Source: Saccharum officinarum
Taxonomy: Eukaryota; Streptophyta; Magnoliopsida; Poales; Poaceae
Length of the DNA: 64,000 bases
Assembly (NCBI GenBank): GCA_020631735.1
Contig: CM036188.1
Span: 14,116,214 to 14,180,213 of the forward strand
Direction: 5' to 3'
In this document: piece by piece, positions 1 to 11,501 of the stretch
Numbering within the stretch: position 1 is the first letter of the stretch
Layout: each line of letters starts with the position of its first letter
Made by a program: the position numbers and the translations under genes
The notes under the pieces: model-generated
Database searches by the model: none
Told to the model about the DNA's origin: nothing
The model's input: the letters and a program-made list of their open reading frames with translations, nothing else

Positions 1-627
1 CTCCGTTTCTTTTCCGACTTCCGGCGCAATAGAAAATAGGCATTTCACTTCTCCAAAAAGCGCCGAATCCCGCCTCGCAAGCTCGGCGGGAGGGAGAGAG
101 GAACCCAAACCCCTCTCTACCGCTTAAACTCCACCGCCTTCACAAAACTGTGCTAACACCACCAAGTGTACACCACCATGTTCATGTGTGTTAGCATTTC
201 ATAAATCATTTCTCAAGGCGTTATGTTAGCTTTTTACTAGATCCTAATGCATATGCTCAAGACATTGATCTAGTGGCACTTGATTTCCGAGCTAACCGTG
301 ATTGCCCCTCTTGATAGTCGGCTATGTATCCTAAACCCGGTCAATCACTTCTCTACTCATCTTAGACCGGCAAAAGAAAAACCCTATGATTATACCTTTG
401 CCTTGCGCTCTTAGATCTTTCTCTTCCACTTGATCATCATGTCCTTCCTTTTATGTGCATCTCCACCATAAACATCATTTCATATTCATGCACTATCTCT
501 TTGTGATCTTGTGGCCACCACTCCTTGCCACATACACCTTCATCACATGTGTTGCTTATGCCTAACTCAGAACACTTAACACGTGGCATTAGCAACTTGG
601 TGTCATTAATTACCAAAACCAAACTTG
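1..627. other. Non-coding stretch, probable LTR or repeat remnant
   Basis: No convincing reading frame is present. The right part ends in an AT-moderate run containing 'accaaaaccaaacttggg' just before retrotransposon gag coding begins near 628. This resembles the tail of repeat sequences common in cereals, but no matching second copy lies in the window, so neither boundaries nor family can be set. It could be the flank into which a 5'-truncated gypsy element fell, or part of another LTR. Confidence 0.3.
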
Positions 628-3600
628 GGCTTTCAGCTGGGCCGGCTGCCCTTCATCTCCACTGTGCAGGAGTTCGCTGACCGTTTCCAAGCGTTGGCAT
701 GCCACGCCTGGGACGTCTCCACGCGCCAGCGGGCTGAGCTGTTCGTCGGTGGACTTCCAGAACACATCCGGGTGGACGTGGAGATGCGGGATCCCCCGGA
801 CCTCCAGACGGCCATGTACTACGCTCGCGCCTTTGAGCGCCGCGCGGCTGCCATGCAGCCGGCTCCACCACCACGCGCCACGTGGCCTGCCCCGCGCCCG
901 GGACAGCCTCCACCTGCTCGTGCACTCGGCGGGGTGCCAACAGGGCACTCACCAGCTGCGGCCAACGTGGCTCCTGTCGCACGACCGTTCCGCCGCCTCA
1001 CGCCAGCAGAACAACAGGAGCGTCGTCGACAGGGCCTCTGCTACAACTGCGACGAGGCCTACGTTCCTGGCCACGTGTGCCAACGCCTCTTCTACCTGGA
1101 AGCGGCGGACTACATCGGGGACGACGCCGTACCCGATGACGGCGAGGGCGCGGCCGCACCACAGGAGGAGTCGGCCGCACAGGAGCATGTAGCTGCTAAT
1201 GCTCTTGTCGTGTCCCTCCATGCACTTGCAGGTATCCGGACGGATAACATGATGCTGCTGCCGGTGACGGTTAAGGGGGAGGCCTCCTGGCACTGCTCGA
1301 TACCGGCTCCACACACAACTTCCTCCAGGGCGCCACCATGCATCGGTTGGGGCTGGCGCCCACCGAGGGGGAGCAGCTCCGTGTCACTGTCGCCAACGGC
1401 GACCACTTGCGCTGCGAGGGCATCGCTCACAACGTCCCCATCAGCATCGGGGGCGAGGCATTCTCCATCACCTGCGTCAGCCTCGACTTGGGCTGCTTCG
1501 ACTTCATCCTCGGCGTCGACTACCTCCGGACCTTGGGGCCCCTCCTTTGGGACTTCGAGGCCATGACCTTGGCCTTCTGGCACAAGGGTCACCGCGTCCT
1601 GTGGAAGGGCGTGAGCGGTTCTGCTTCGGTCGCGCCCCAGCAGCACGTGGCGGCCGTAACCGTTGACTCCCAACAGCCCTTGCTGGAACACCTCCTGCAG
1701 CAGCATGGCGCCACCTTCAAGGAGCCACGCGGCCTACCACTGGCCCGGCCGTACGACCACCGCATCCACCTTCTGCTGAACACAGCTCCCGTCGCGGTGC
1801 GCCCGTACCGCTACCCCTAGCTGCAGAAGGACGAGCTGGAACGGCAGTGCGAGGCCATGCTCACCTAGGGCATCATCTGGCCTAGCACTTCACCGTTCTC
1901 GGCGCCCGTGCTCCTCGTCCACAAAGCGGACAAGTCTTGGCGCTTCTGCATCGACTATCGCGCCCTCAACGCCAAGACGTCCAAGGACAAGTTCCCCATT
2001 CCGGTGGTGGACGAGCTTCTCGACGAGCTCCATGGAGCTCGCTTCTTCACCAAGCTCGACTTGCGCTCGGCTACCACCAGGTGCGGATGCACCCCGACGA
2101 CATCGCCAAGAATGCCTTCCGCACCCACCACGGCCACTACGAGTTCCTAGTGATGCCGTTCGGCCTCTCCAACGCCCCAACGACATTCCAGGCATTGATG
2201 AACGACGTCCTTCGTCCCTACTTACGGAGGTTTGTGCTGGTCTTTTTCGACGACATTCTTATCTATAGCACATCGTGGGCGGAGCATCTACAACACATTG
2301 CCATCGTCCTCAACGAGCTTCGAGCGCATCGTCTTCACCTTAAGCGCTCGAAGTGCTCGTTTGGGGCGACGTCCGTGGTCTACTTGGGCCACGTCATCTC
2401 CGCGGACGGCGTTGCCATGGACGCCGACAAGGTGGCGGTGGTCGCTACGTGGCCCCCGCCGTGCTCTGCTTGAGGCCTCCGGGGCTTCCTGGGTTTGGCA
2501 GGCTACTACCGGAAGTTCATCCGGGAATTCGGCCTCATCGCGGCGCCCCTAACGCGTCTCTTGCGACAAGACGCGTTCGTTTGGGACACGGAGGCGGACG
2601 AGGCCTTCCAGGCGCTCAAGCGCGCCCTCACCACCGGGCCCGTCCTCTAGATGCCTGACTTCGACAAGCTGTTCATGGTGGAATGCGACAAGCTGTTCAT
2701 GGTGGACAAGCCGTCCTCCACCAAGGCGCTGGACCTCTCGCGTTCTTCAGCAGGCCGTTCACCGCACGCCACCTCAAGCTTGCGGCTTACGAGTGTGAAC
2801 TCATCGGCTTGGTGCAAGCTGTGCGCCACTGGCGCCCGTACTTGTGGAGCCGTCATTTTCTTATTCGCACTGACCATTACAGTTTAAAGTTCCTCTTGGA
2901 CCAGCGCTTGTCGACCGTTCCGCAGCACCAGTGGCTCAGCAAGCTGTTCGGCTTCAACTTCACAATCAAATACCGTCCCGGGCGCCTCAACACCGTGGCG
3001 GACGCTCCATCCCGCCGCGACACGGCGCCTGGAGGCGGGCGAGCTGGCCGGACCATGGCGCTTTGACGACGGGCTGCTCCTACATGGCAATCGCCTCTTC
3101 ATCCCCGACCACGGCGACCTGCGCCATCAGGCGCTGCTCTTGGTGCACTCGGCCGGGCACGAGGGCGTTCAGAAGACGCTCCATCGTCTACGCGCCGACT
3201 TTTACATCCCCGGCGACCGTACTGTGGTGCAGGACTAGGTGCGGTCCTGCAACACTTGTCAGCGGAACAAGACGGAGACCCTGCAGCCGGCTGGCCTGCT
3301 GCAGCCGCCGGAGGTACCGTCCCAGGTGTGGGCGGATATCTTCATGGACTTCATCAAGGGCCTTCCAAAGGTGGGTGGCAAGTCCGTCGTGCTCACGGTG
3401 GTCGACCGCTTCTCCAAGTACGCGCACTTCATCGCGCTCGGCCACCCCTACACTACCACCTCCGTCGCTCGCGCCTTCTTCGAAGGCATCATCCGGCTCC
3501 ATGGGTTTCCCTCCTCCATCGTCAGCGACAGGGACCTCGTGTTCACCGGCCACGTCTGGCGCGACCTCTTCTAGATGGTTGTCGTTAAGCTACGTATGAG

Positions 3601-4134
3601 CACGACCTTCCACCCACAGACCGATGGTCAGTCTGAGGTGGTGAACAAGGTGATTGCCATGTACTTCCGGTGTGTCACAGGTGACCGCCCACGAGCTTTG
3701 GGTGGACTGGCTCGCCTGGGCGGAGTACTGCTACAACACTTCCTTCCACACCGCCCTGCGCGCCACGCATTCGAGGTGGTCTACGGCCGCCCCCCGCCGC
3801 CCATCCTGCTATACAAGCCGGGGACGGCCCAGACAGACGCTGACGACCTCCTCCGTAGCCGCGATGAGATCCTCGTCGAGGTGCGCCAGCGTCTCTTGCA
3901 GGCGCAGCAGCTTTCCAAGAAGTACTACGACGCCAACCACCGCGACGTTGAGTTCGCCATTGGCGACTGGGTCTGGCTGCGGCTGTTACACAGAACGGCG
4001 CAATCCCTGGACCCCGTGCCAAGCACAAGCTGGGGCCTCGCTATGCAGGGCCGTTCCAGGTGTTGGAACGCATCCGCCACGTCGCCTACCGCCTGTAGCT
4101 TCCGGAGGGCACCTGCATCCATGACGTCTTCCAT

Positions 4135-4437
4135 GTGGGGCTGCTAAAGCAGCACCGCGGTGACCCGCCGGCGGCCCCGGCCACTCTTCCGCTGGTCCTC
4201 GATGGTCGCGTCCTACCGGTCCCTGAAAGGGGGCTCCAAGCTCAGCAGCGCCGCGGTGCCTGGCGTGTGTTGATCAAGTGGCGCGGCCTTCCAGATGAGG
4301 ACGCTACCTGGGAGCCTCTCGACGAGTTCCGTGAGCACTTCCCCAACCTCCAGCTCGAGGACGAGCTGTTTACGCAGGCGGGAAGAGATGTTATGACCGG
4401 GCTTCACTATGAACGCCGAAGGACCACCAGTGGCTAG
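4135..4437 (+). pseudogene. Chromodomain tail of the gypsy polyprotein
   Basis: This open stretch of 100 codons carries the end of the integrase C-terminal module (a [14 protein letters not shown] segment) followed by a chromodomain with the expected aromatic and acidic positions ([16 protein letters not shown]). Chromodomains read methylated histone H3 and guide integration of chromoviruses into heterochromatin. It is still readable but belongs to a dead element, so no product is expected. Confidence 0.8.
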
Positions 4438-4439
4438 GC

Positions 4440-4535
4440 GCATGATGCTGCATGGAGGGACTGGAAGTCCGGATCACCTTAGCTTGGCGTATGCTGCTGC
4501 ATGAAAGGGGCTTGAAGCCCGGATCACCTTAGATA
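4440..4535 (+). repeat. Imperfect direct repeat in the putative 3' LTR
   Basis: Two roughly 48-bp units share 'tgctgcatg', a 'gactggaagtccggatcacc'-like core and the end 'ggatcaccttag'. They lie head to tail at about 4441-4485 and 4489-4532. Their place right after the chromodomain suggests they belong to the 3' non-coding end or LTR of the gypsy element. Confidence 0.5.
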
Positions 4536-4800
4536 ATATATAGAAAATAGCTTTTATTATTTTGCATAAATAGTTGTAAGACACTTCAGATTGGGATTAA
4601 GCAGAAACAACGAGATTGTTTCCGGCTTCCTTTAGGGAGCCGGGATTTGCCCAGCCGCCTGTCTCTCTCTCTGCACGAGCTCGACCACGGTGCCTCAGCG
4701 CCGCCCTTCGCGATTCAAGCCCCGTCCAACCATCCACCACACCTATTACCTCCGATCACGATCCAGCAGAGAGCCGCTGCCTATCAGGTACAGAGTAACA

Positions 4801-6259
4801 AGTTAATGACAGCACCTTTGGAATTTCAAGAGTAAGCTTCTCCAGAAGAGGGGTGTGGTGGAGGAACCTCAGTGCCCTGAGGTCAGTAGACAGAAACCAT
4901 TTGCTAAGCACCAAGGTCTTTAGCTTGTTAAATGCAGGGCACCATTTCAAATCCCTGCTGAAAACGTACTGGGAAAAGTACAAGGATGTAAGTCAAATAA
5001 TGAATACCATGAAAAAAAATATTACAAGCTTCAAACACATCCTGGTTAGTAAGCCAGGTTAAAAAAGGTTGACATCATATCTTTAGTAGATGTGCATCTA
5101 AACTAATATATACAAAAACAATCCGCTGTTTTCTAATCTGAACAATGCATTCTGAATCTAAGATCACAAATCAAGAACTATGTTTCTCATTTTCAGTTCA
5201 ACAATATCAGTAACTGCAGAAGAACACAAGTTTCAGTAATGAACTAATGATACAGGTATCCAGCAAGGCACTCGTCAACCAACCACAGGTGATGTTTGAT
5301 TGAAATCAGAGCATTTGAAAGTAACACAGCTATGCATGTCAACACAATTGCAAAACCAAAAACAGGGGACGCAGCTGCAAGCATACCATATCAGGATAAG
5401 CTGACAAATTCAAGTATGTAGCTTCAGCCAAGCCATGAAGAAACACGCTGCCCGAATCATCAGGACCATAGTAATTAAAACAACCCCCACAGGCAGCATC
5501 TCCACAATCATCCAAGTGACCATTTTTACATCGATCAGCGTGATGATGATCGAATCGAACCATTGCAGCTTCCAAGTACGGCATTGTTTCGAGCATTGGA
5601 GCCCTTCCGGAATTATTAATGAACTCAAACGAGACGAGGCTGGGGAACGACATCCAAGTGCGGTACTCGGAATCAAAGAAGCAGTTTTTGATACTCAGAT
5701 GCTTCAGGGAGGGAGAGTGCATTTCCGTCGACCAAACGAAGGACTCCTCCATCTTGAGACTCTCCAGCGCCGGGCATTTACGGAAAAGAACGTCGTCATT
5801 GTTATGGACACCCTTGAGCTCCAAACTCGTGAGGTGATTGGAGGAGAGGGACCAAAAATACAGCGTGAAGGGATAGTCGGGGTTGGCGGAGACTCGGAAC
5901 CTGAGCTGTCGGACCTTGAGCTGTAGCACGCAGTGGATCCAATTGTGGCCGTCCGGCTCCAGATTGAAGTCCTAGGAGTCCAGATCCACATCTAGATCGA
6001 AGTCGCAGGAGTCCAGGGGCGGGCCCCTGCTGCGGACGTGCAGCAGGACGTTGACAAAGGTGACGAACGTGTCGATACCGCCAGCCAGGTCGGTTGAGCA
6101 GACGAAAGGGAGGCCCGGCGTGGACCGCCAGCGGTTGCGCCAGCTCTGGGCGAGAACGCACGTGCGCACGGCGTCCTGCGCCGGCAAGAGCGAGAGGATA
6201 TGGTGTAGGACGCCCTCCGGGAAGTCACTGATTCGGTCAGCCCCACTCGCCATGAGCGG
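4801..6259 (-). pseudogene. F-box/LRR protein gene, 3'-truncated and with an in-frame stop
   Basis: Translation from ATG at 6259 gives an F-box (DRISDFPEGVLHHILSLLP, then CVLAQSWRNRW), which in plants binds SKP1 in SCF ubiquitin ligases, followed by the LRR-like region of the grass F-box/LRR or FBD family (SLELKGV, CPALESLKM, SPSLKHLSI). Exon 1 runs to 5387, where ATG|GTATGC is a good donor. A second exon (about 4971 to 4810) continues with FSRDLKWCPAFNKLKTL and LLEKLTLEIP, typical of this family. One in-frame TAG at 5972-5974 interrupts an otherwise continuous frame. The 3' end is lost where the gypsy element begins near 4800. It is probably a recent pseudogene; a truncated F-box-only product of about 95 residues remains possible. 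Confidence 0.75.
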
Positions 6260-6399
6260 CGCTCTGGTCTCGGCCAGCCGCTCCGTCGAACAGGTGATGT
6301 GCGCCGCGCCGCCACTCAAAGGTGGAGGAAGGAGATGGAGGTACGGTGAGTTTGAGTGTGGTTTCTCACGTTTGGTTTCTCCGTGTTTTGTTTTCCCCC

Positions 6400-6400
<1 letters not shown>

Positions 6401-6453
<53 letters not shown>
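6401..6453. repeat. Microsatellite (TC)n followed by (TA)n
   Basis: About 14 bases of TC repeats run directly into about 40 bases of TA repeats. It lies 140-195 bp upstream of the F-box/LRR ATG, so it may fall in that gene's promoter or 5' UTR. Confidence 0.95.
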
Positions 6454-6456
<3 letters not shown>

Positions 6457-6949
6457 GCATCAATAATAAAGTTAAAGTGACGCATGATCTATTAATTTGC
6501 ATCACTGGTATAATGACTTGATCTTTCAGTTGCCTAGCTGCTATCTAACCCACCATGGTTGCAGCATCACGAAACCTAAACAACAGATACATAATAGACA
6601 AAAATGTCATGAGAATCACACAACATATGCAAATAGTGTATCACAGCATGTCTTGATGAAACGAATGCTCACTGTTTGAGATAAAAGATCAAGGGCAAGT
6701 GCCTGGTAGTGTCTTTTGTGAGCTCAAAGTTGCTCAAGAGGAGAAAAATGGTAACAACTGGAGGAGAAATATTTTGCCATGTCATTGAAATTAAGTACCT
6801 GGACGGCTACAATAAAGCTAAAAGGCTTTGTCAACAAATCAAAACAAGGGTGGGTGCACGAGGTCAGGTAGCACATCTGCAGGAAATTCACGTAAATGCC
6901 CGCCAGCAAGCTGGTACAAGAAGCATTTTGCAGTAGTAATGGCCTGAAG
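6454..6949. other. Intergenic stretch upstream of the F-box/LRR relic
   Basis: A 75-codon plus-strand frame (6709-6936) and a 76-codon minus-strand frame overlap here, but neither resembles a known family or shows gene structure. I see no supported gene. Confidence 0.4.
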
Positions 6950-7298
6950 GTCACTGGACTCTACCATATAGTGAGCGCACGGTTCACTCTTTTTGAGGAG
7001 TGCTTAGAACTCTACCATATAGTGAGTCCATAGGTAAAGGTTTTGGGGAGTGCTAGGCGTATATTACCCCCAGTCAACCGTCCCTGTGGCCCTGGAGGCT
7101 TCATTTGAAGATTACAAATTATGGTTCCGCTACTCTGATAAATATCTTGTCTCTATGTAATATTGTTGTTCGTCGTATAATAAAGCATTGTCTCTTGATA
7201 CTATTGTAATTTATTGTAATTTGCCGCTATGTGTGTGATTTGACTTCCTGAACACATATGATGTACATCTGGTTTTGTTCTTAAAACCGGATGTGACA
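6950..7298 (+). mobile_element. 3' end of an old gypsy-type LTR
   Basis: The segment ends in 'ttaaaaccggatgtgaca', nearly the same as the end of the better-preserved LTR at 62165-62197 ('ttaaaatcgggtgtgaca'). A polyadenylation signal (aataaa near 7180) precedes it. An 18-bp direct repeat (actctaccatatagtgag) occurs at about 6958 and 7011. No primer-binding site follows, because a second element inserted directly after it. The 5' boundary is unknown. Confidence 0.55.
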
Positions 7299-7303
7299 GT
7301 CAA
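7299..7303. repeat. Target-site duplication GTCAA (left)
   Basis: GTCAA lies immediately before TGTCGGG... and again at 13150-13154 immediately after ...GGTGTTACA. Five bases is the usual duplication for LTR retrotransposon integrase. Confidence 0.7.
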
Positions 7304-8715
7304 TGTCGGGCCCTTAATTTAGGGTCCACTGTGCATCACGTATCAGTCCCTGGATCAGTAGCTGATACGCACAGATCGAACAAGATTGATATCAAAAATC
7401 ATACTTTTATTGATAATGGGGAAACAAATTACAAAGTTCATATTACATAACTTGGGCCATTGGCATGATAATATACATCAGAGTTCTAATCCAGCGGTTC
7501 TATAACGACGTGGTTCCATTCCTACAAGCAACTTGGAGTGTGGACGTAAACCTTAATCCTAAACTCAATCCTATATCTTTATCCTAGTGGTCCTCGAGTA
7601 GCTCCTTTGCGTAATCGTACATCTCCGTCCTCGTACGTACTCCTGTCGTTCCAATCTAGCGTAGCTTCGATAGCTTCATCCTCGTATGTACCCCTGCAGC
7701 TTGACTCCTAAAAATATAGAATGAAGAGGATTGAGTACATAAAGTACTCAGCGAGTCCTAACTTTGGAGTAGAGGTGAAGTGTTTGGCGGAGGCTATTTG
7801 TGGAGGTGATCTTATGGTGGAATTTTATATGGTAGTAGTAGAGTGATATAAAAATGGAGGTTTGGGTCCTGTGAGAGTATTAACCCTTCTCGCCAGTTTC
7901 CGGAGTTTATAAGTTATAACTTACCATAATTAATAACTTTCAACTTACCAAATTGTCACAGTTTCTTTACATAAAAAGTCTAATCATTTGAGACCTCATG
8001 CTAGCGGTTGCCCATTCCAAGGACGTGGCTATTCGAATAGATTCAGAAAACTCTGCAGAGGTTGTACAAATTTCCCCACATGATAGGCACAGTCCGACAC
8101 CAGACGTCATTGGCTTGGACAGGCCTAACGAGTCCTCGTACCCGAGAGGGCGCTACCTTAGATTTTCATATAATTCCACCACGGACTACTCAGGGACCGG
8201 AACCCACAAGCATCAGGATGATCACACAGCATCCTAGAATATCGAGTGGTTGGATGATCACACAGCATCCGGTGGATGATCACATAGCATCCAGATCAAA
8301 TAATAAAAGGGTGCTCGCACACGGCACAACAATAAATTTTACATGGAAGACCACAAAGCAACCATGCCGATCAGACCACGGTAGATCACACAGCAGCCGT
8401 GTCCTCTCCTGTTAGTCCGTTGCCACTCCGGCCTCCTAGTGAAAATTATACTTCAATCTAACGGGGTGTGAGATCAAGTCTACCCATATAGACATGTGGC
8501 TGTACGAAATTCAGGCTAGGCGAGATGGCAAATGAACCGGTCCTTATATGACCGAAGCGAGTATCTCCAACAGGAACCCTCACTAGGCGATCCTGCCCAA
8601 AAGGATAGTCCACACCACGTGAAATATCCCCGCTCGCTCCCGTCGAAAATAAGTTCTATTTTGCCAGTTCAATTAACATCCATATTCTTAGGTTATCCAT
8701 ATCATAAAGCTCATA

Positions 8716-8717
<2 letters not shown>

Positions 8718-8777
<60 letters not shown>
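8718..8777. repeat. (TA)n microsatellite
   Basis: About 60 bases of alternating TA inside the long LTR-like unit, followed by degenerate 'atatatcac attcatca' copies. Confidence 0.95.
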
Positions 8778-8780
<3 letters not shown>

Positions 8781-10059
8781 ATTATTCATTATATATCACG
8801 ATATTCATCACAATATTTATTACATATATCACAATATTCATCACATGTTATATATGCTTATAACATTGGTTCCCATGATAATATAGATAACATCATTTAT
8901 GATTAATTTAATTAAATAATTAGTATAAAGGGGAGTGAGAGACTTTATGATGAGAGTGGTGGATCTTAGTGGGAGCGGTAGAATATGGTAGTGGAGGAGC
9001 AGTGGAAAAGGGAGTAGTTTAGGAATGATAAATTTATGTGGAGGAAGAGTAGCGGAATGGATGAGGCATAATATATGGAGAGAAAAGGAAAGGTGGGAGT
9101 CAGGACTTGCCTCCGCTCGCTGTCGAGTATACCCTTCTCTGATTCATGTGTCTCTTGTTCCCGTCTTCTAGACTCTGTCGGGTTTTTTCCACGTCTTCTA
9201 TTTACGCGGCCTAGCGTCGACAGGCAAGAAACACAAACAAGAAAAATAACAAGCAAGACATGTAAAACAAGCATGGACAACCAAAGTGAAGGAAGTGATC
9301 CTAGATGGGTTGGTCATATTAGGTGATGGGTTGCTATCTAAGGTTATCATTATTATGTCAATTTAAAGTAAGATTTGGATAAAGGGATTCCATCCACAGG
9401 GTAAGGTTTCTACGGGTTATTATTAAATGAAAGAAATAAAAAGCAAACATATCTAGAATTTAAATGGGCACCAAAAATTAGGAAAGACATTTTAATATGT
9501 AGGGTTACATTTTAAAAGATTTATGGTGCAAGCATTATGGATTTCTGAATTACGTTGATGAAGATATAAATTATTCAAGTCTGCCGATTATACGCGAATG
9601 GAAACAAGCATGGAAATTAATTCTACAATTTTTATTTATGCAACATGAGTGGAAATTATAAAAGTATGATCTAGAGCTACTCTAGTTTATTAAAAATTTT
9701 CCTGGAATTTTTATGTAATTAATAAGCTTACGTTTTAACATACTGTGTACAAATCCCGGGTGCACATAGCAATTTCCCAGCTGGAGCGTCAGGGCTGATC
9801 GTCCCTGTACTGTGCTCATGAGCCCTGAGCCGATCGGTGGACTAGCTCCCTCTCTGTCTTTGTTTTATGTGGAACACGTCCACACAGTAAAGAAGGAAAG
9901 GAGATAGGCCACTTGTGGCTGACGGACTGGGTCCACCAGAGGCATGTCGTGCAGCCATTGGCCACCACGACGTGGCCTGGGGCTGATGGCCTTGGATGCC
10001 TCGGATGCCGTCGTGTGTCCGCTCGTCCTCATCCGCGTGGTCAACGAACGGAAAATCAG

Positions 10060-10112
10060 AGAAGGAGCGAGAGGGAGAGAGAGAGAGTGAGAAGGAGGGA
10101 GAGAGGGAGTGG
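10060..10112. repeat. GA-rich low-complexity tract
   Basis: A run of gagaggga-type units on the plus strand in the transcribed part of the LTR-like unit. The minus strand is therefore CT-rich, as in many plant 5' leaders. Confidence 0.7.
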
Positions 10113-10623
10113 GAACCGGGCAGGGCTCAGCCATCGACGGCCCCTGGCACGGCTTCGGCGCGCGCTGCGTCAGTAGAGGCGAGCAGCGGCGAGGGCGGCG
10201 CACTACGACGGCGGCGACCTCGGCTCCGACGAGTAGTGGCAAGCTCGACGACGCTCCGGTGGTGCCTGACTCCGGCGGCTAAGCGGCGGCAGTGCCGTCC
10301 ATGGCTCTAGTGCGGCAGCGGTAGCAGCGTCTCTAGCTCCGGCGGTGCTTGGCGAGAAGATCGAGGTGCGGGTACGACGGCATCATGGACCGGTGTAGCA
10401 GCAGCTCCGGTGTCGTTCCCGCGCGTCCTCGGCGTCCTCAGCGCGGCGATGCCTGCCTTCGGCGGGTTCGTGTACGGTGAGGGCAAGGACTCCGTGGTAA
10501 GCGAGCTCATGCTCGGCTCGTCGACACTGCTAGAGCAAGCAGCCGGAGAGAAACAGAGCTCGTCCTCAAGTTTCCTGCATCCAAGCTCGACGGAGGTGTC
10601 TAGTCATGGTGGCCTCGCCGGCC

Positions 10624-10634
10624 TTTTATAGGCG
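10624..10634 (-). promoter_or_regulatory. Putative TATA box of the reverse LTR
   Basis: The minus strand reads GCCTATAAAAGGCC, a near-consensus plant TATA box. It splits the long unit into about 2.5 kb of U3-like and 3.3 kb of R-U5-like sequence. Inferred from sequence only. Confidence 0.5.
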
Positions 10635-11271
10635 CGAGTAAAGGCGGTGGAGAGGCAGCCGATATTTCTCCGGCCAGGCAGATTTTTGCTGGCATGAACT
10701 GCAGCTAGCACAGCAGTGGCAGTCAACGTCTACATGTGCGCACGCGAGGCCCAAGCTGGCCTGTCCGGAGGAGCTGGCCATGGCCGGGCATGGCAGTGCG
10801 GCAGGAGTGTCTTCGTGGTGCACCCTTCGAGCTTGAGCTGGCGCCTGACAAGCTCGACAGGACATGTCGAGACATGAGGCGGTGGTCTCTGCTGCACGCT
10901 CCGCTGCAGGGGCGGAGCTAGGATTTTTGGTGACTGATGTCAATAGAAAAATTTCAACCGACAAAAACGACTTACTATAAACAATATAATAATACATAAA
11001 CGAGTGTAAATAGCCGTCTGAAATTGTTGCTAGAAACAATAATAAAATATGTACCTCTTAAAGAAGCATTTTTCGATTGCGATTTTCCATCTTTTGAAAG
11101 CGATTATAACATTGTCCGGGATTGTCGCTACAAACTTTGGCTCAACAAAGCACATGTTGCAATCATTCATAAACTTGTTACCAATACATTTCCATGATAT
11201 CGTCTTTACCGTTTTTGTGGCCGAGAAGCACCTCTCCACAAATGCAGTAGGATATTTGGAAGATCATCTAA

Positions 11272-11501
11272 GGGGGTGTTTGGTTGGAGAGTTAAAGTTT
11301 AACAAACACTGTAGCACTTTCATCTTATTTGACAAAAAGTTTCCAATCTTGGACTAATTAGGTTTAATAGATTCGTCTCATAAATTACTCCTAATCTGTG
11401 CCGACATACATGCAATTAGTCTACATTTAGTACTCCATGCATTTGAGGGAACATTGATGTGATGGGAGTTAAACTTTAACATACTCAAACCAAACGGGGC
11501 C
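11272..11501. mobile_element. Tourist-like MITE (PIF/Harbinger type), 230 bp
   Basis: Terminal inverted repeats GGGGGTGTTTGGTTGG and the complement of AACCAAACGGGGCC flank a non-coding body that includes taggtttaatagattcg. TAA is duplicated on both sides (11269-11271 and 11502-11504), the 3-bp target typical of Tourist/PIF elements. It sits inside the long reverse LTR and so inserted after it. Confidence 0.75.

Larger units (their letters stand above)
628..4800 (+). mobile_element. Decayed Ty3/gypsy chromovirus retrotransposon, 5'-truncated
   Basis: Domains follow gypsy order: end of gag with a Cys/His knuckle (CYNCDE...GHVC, about 1039-1080), aspartic protease (LLDTGSTHNF, about 1290-1320), reverse transcriptase (FCIDYRALN near 1950, MPFGLSNAP near 2155, catalytic FFDD near 2246), RNase H (about 2660-3060), integrase (about 3080-3760) and a C-terminal chromodomain (about 4250-4400). 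The chromodomain places it among chromoviruses, which use it to target chromatin. It is dead: TAG stops lie at 1818, 1866, 2648, 3236, 3572 and 4096, and there are several frameshifts. The 5' LTR and gag start are missing. A short 3' LTR may run from about 4443 to 4800 (TG start, CA end). A Reina-like identity is possible, inferred from the short LTR. Confidence 0.85.

Noticed and set aside
5435..5926. 163-codon plus-strand frame
   Set aside because: Antisense shadow of the F-box/LRR gene.
8532..8906. 124-codon frame with a long Tyr-Ile repeat
   Set aside because: It is the translation of a TA microsatellite.
9865..10650. Overlapping GC-rich frames on both strands (125, 104, 87 codons)
   Set aside because: They lie in the R-U5-like part of the reverse LTR, show no known domain, and no frame is preferred.
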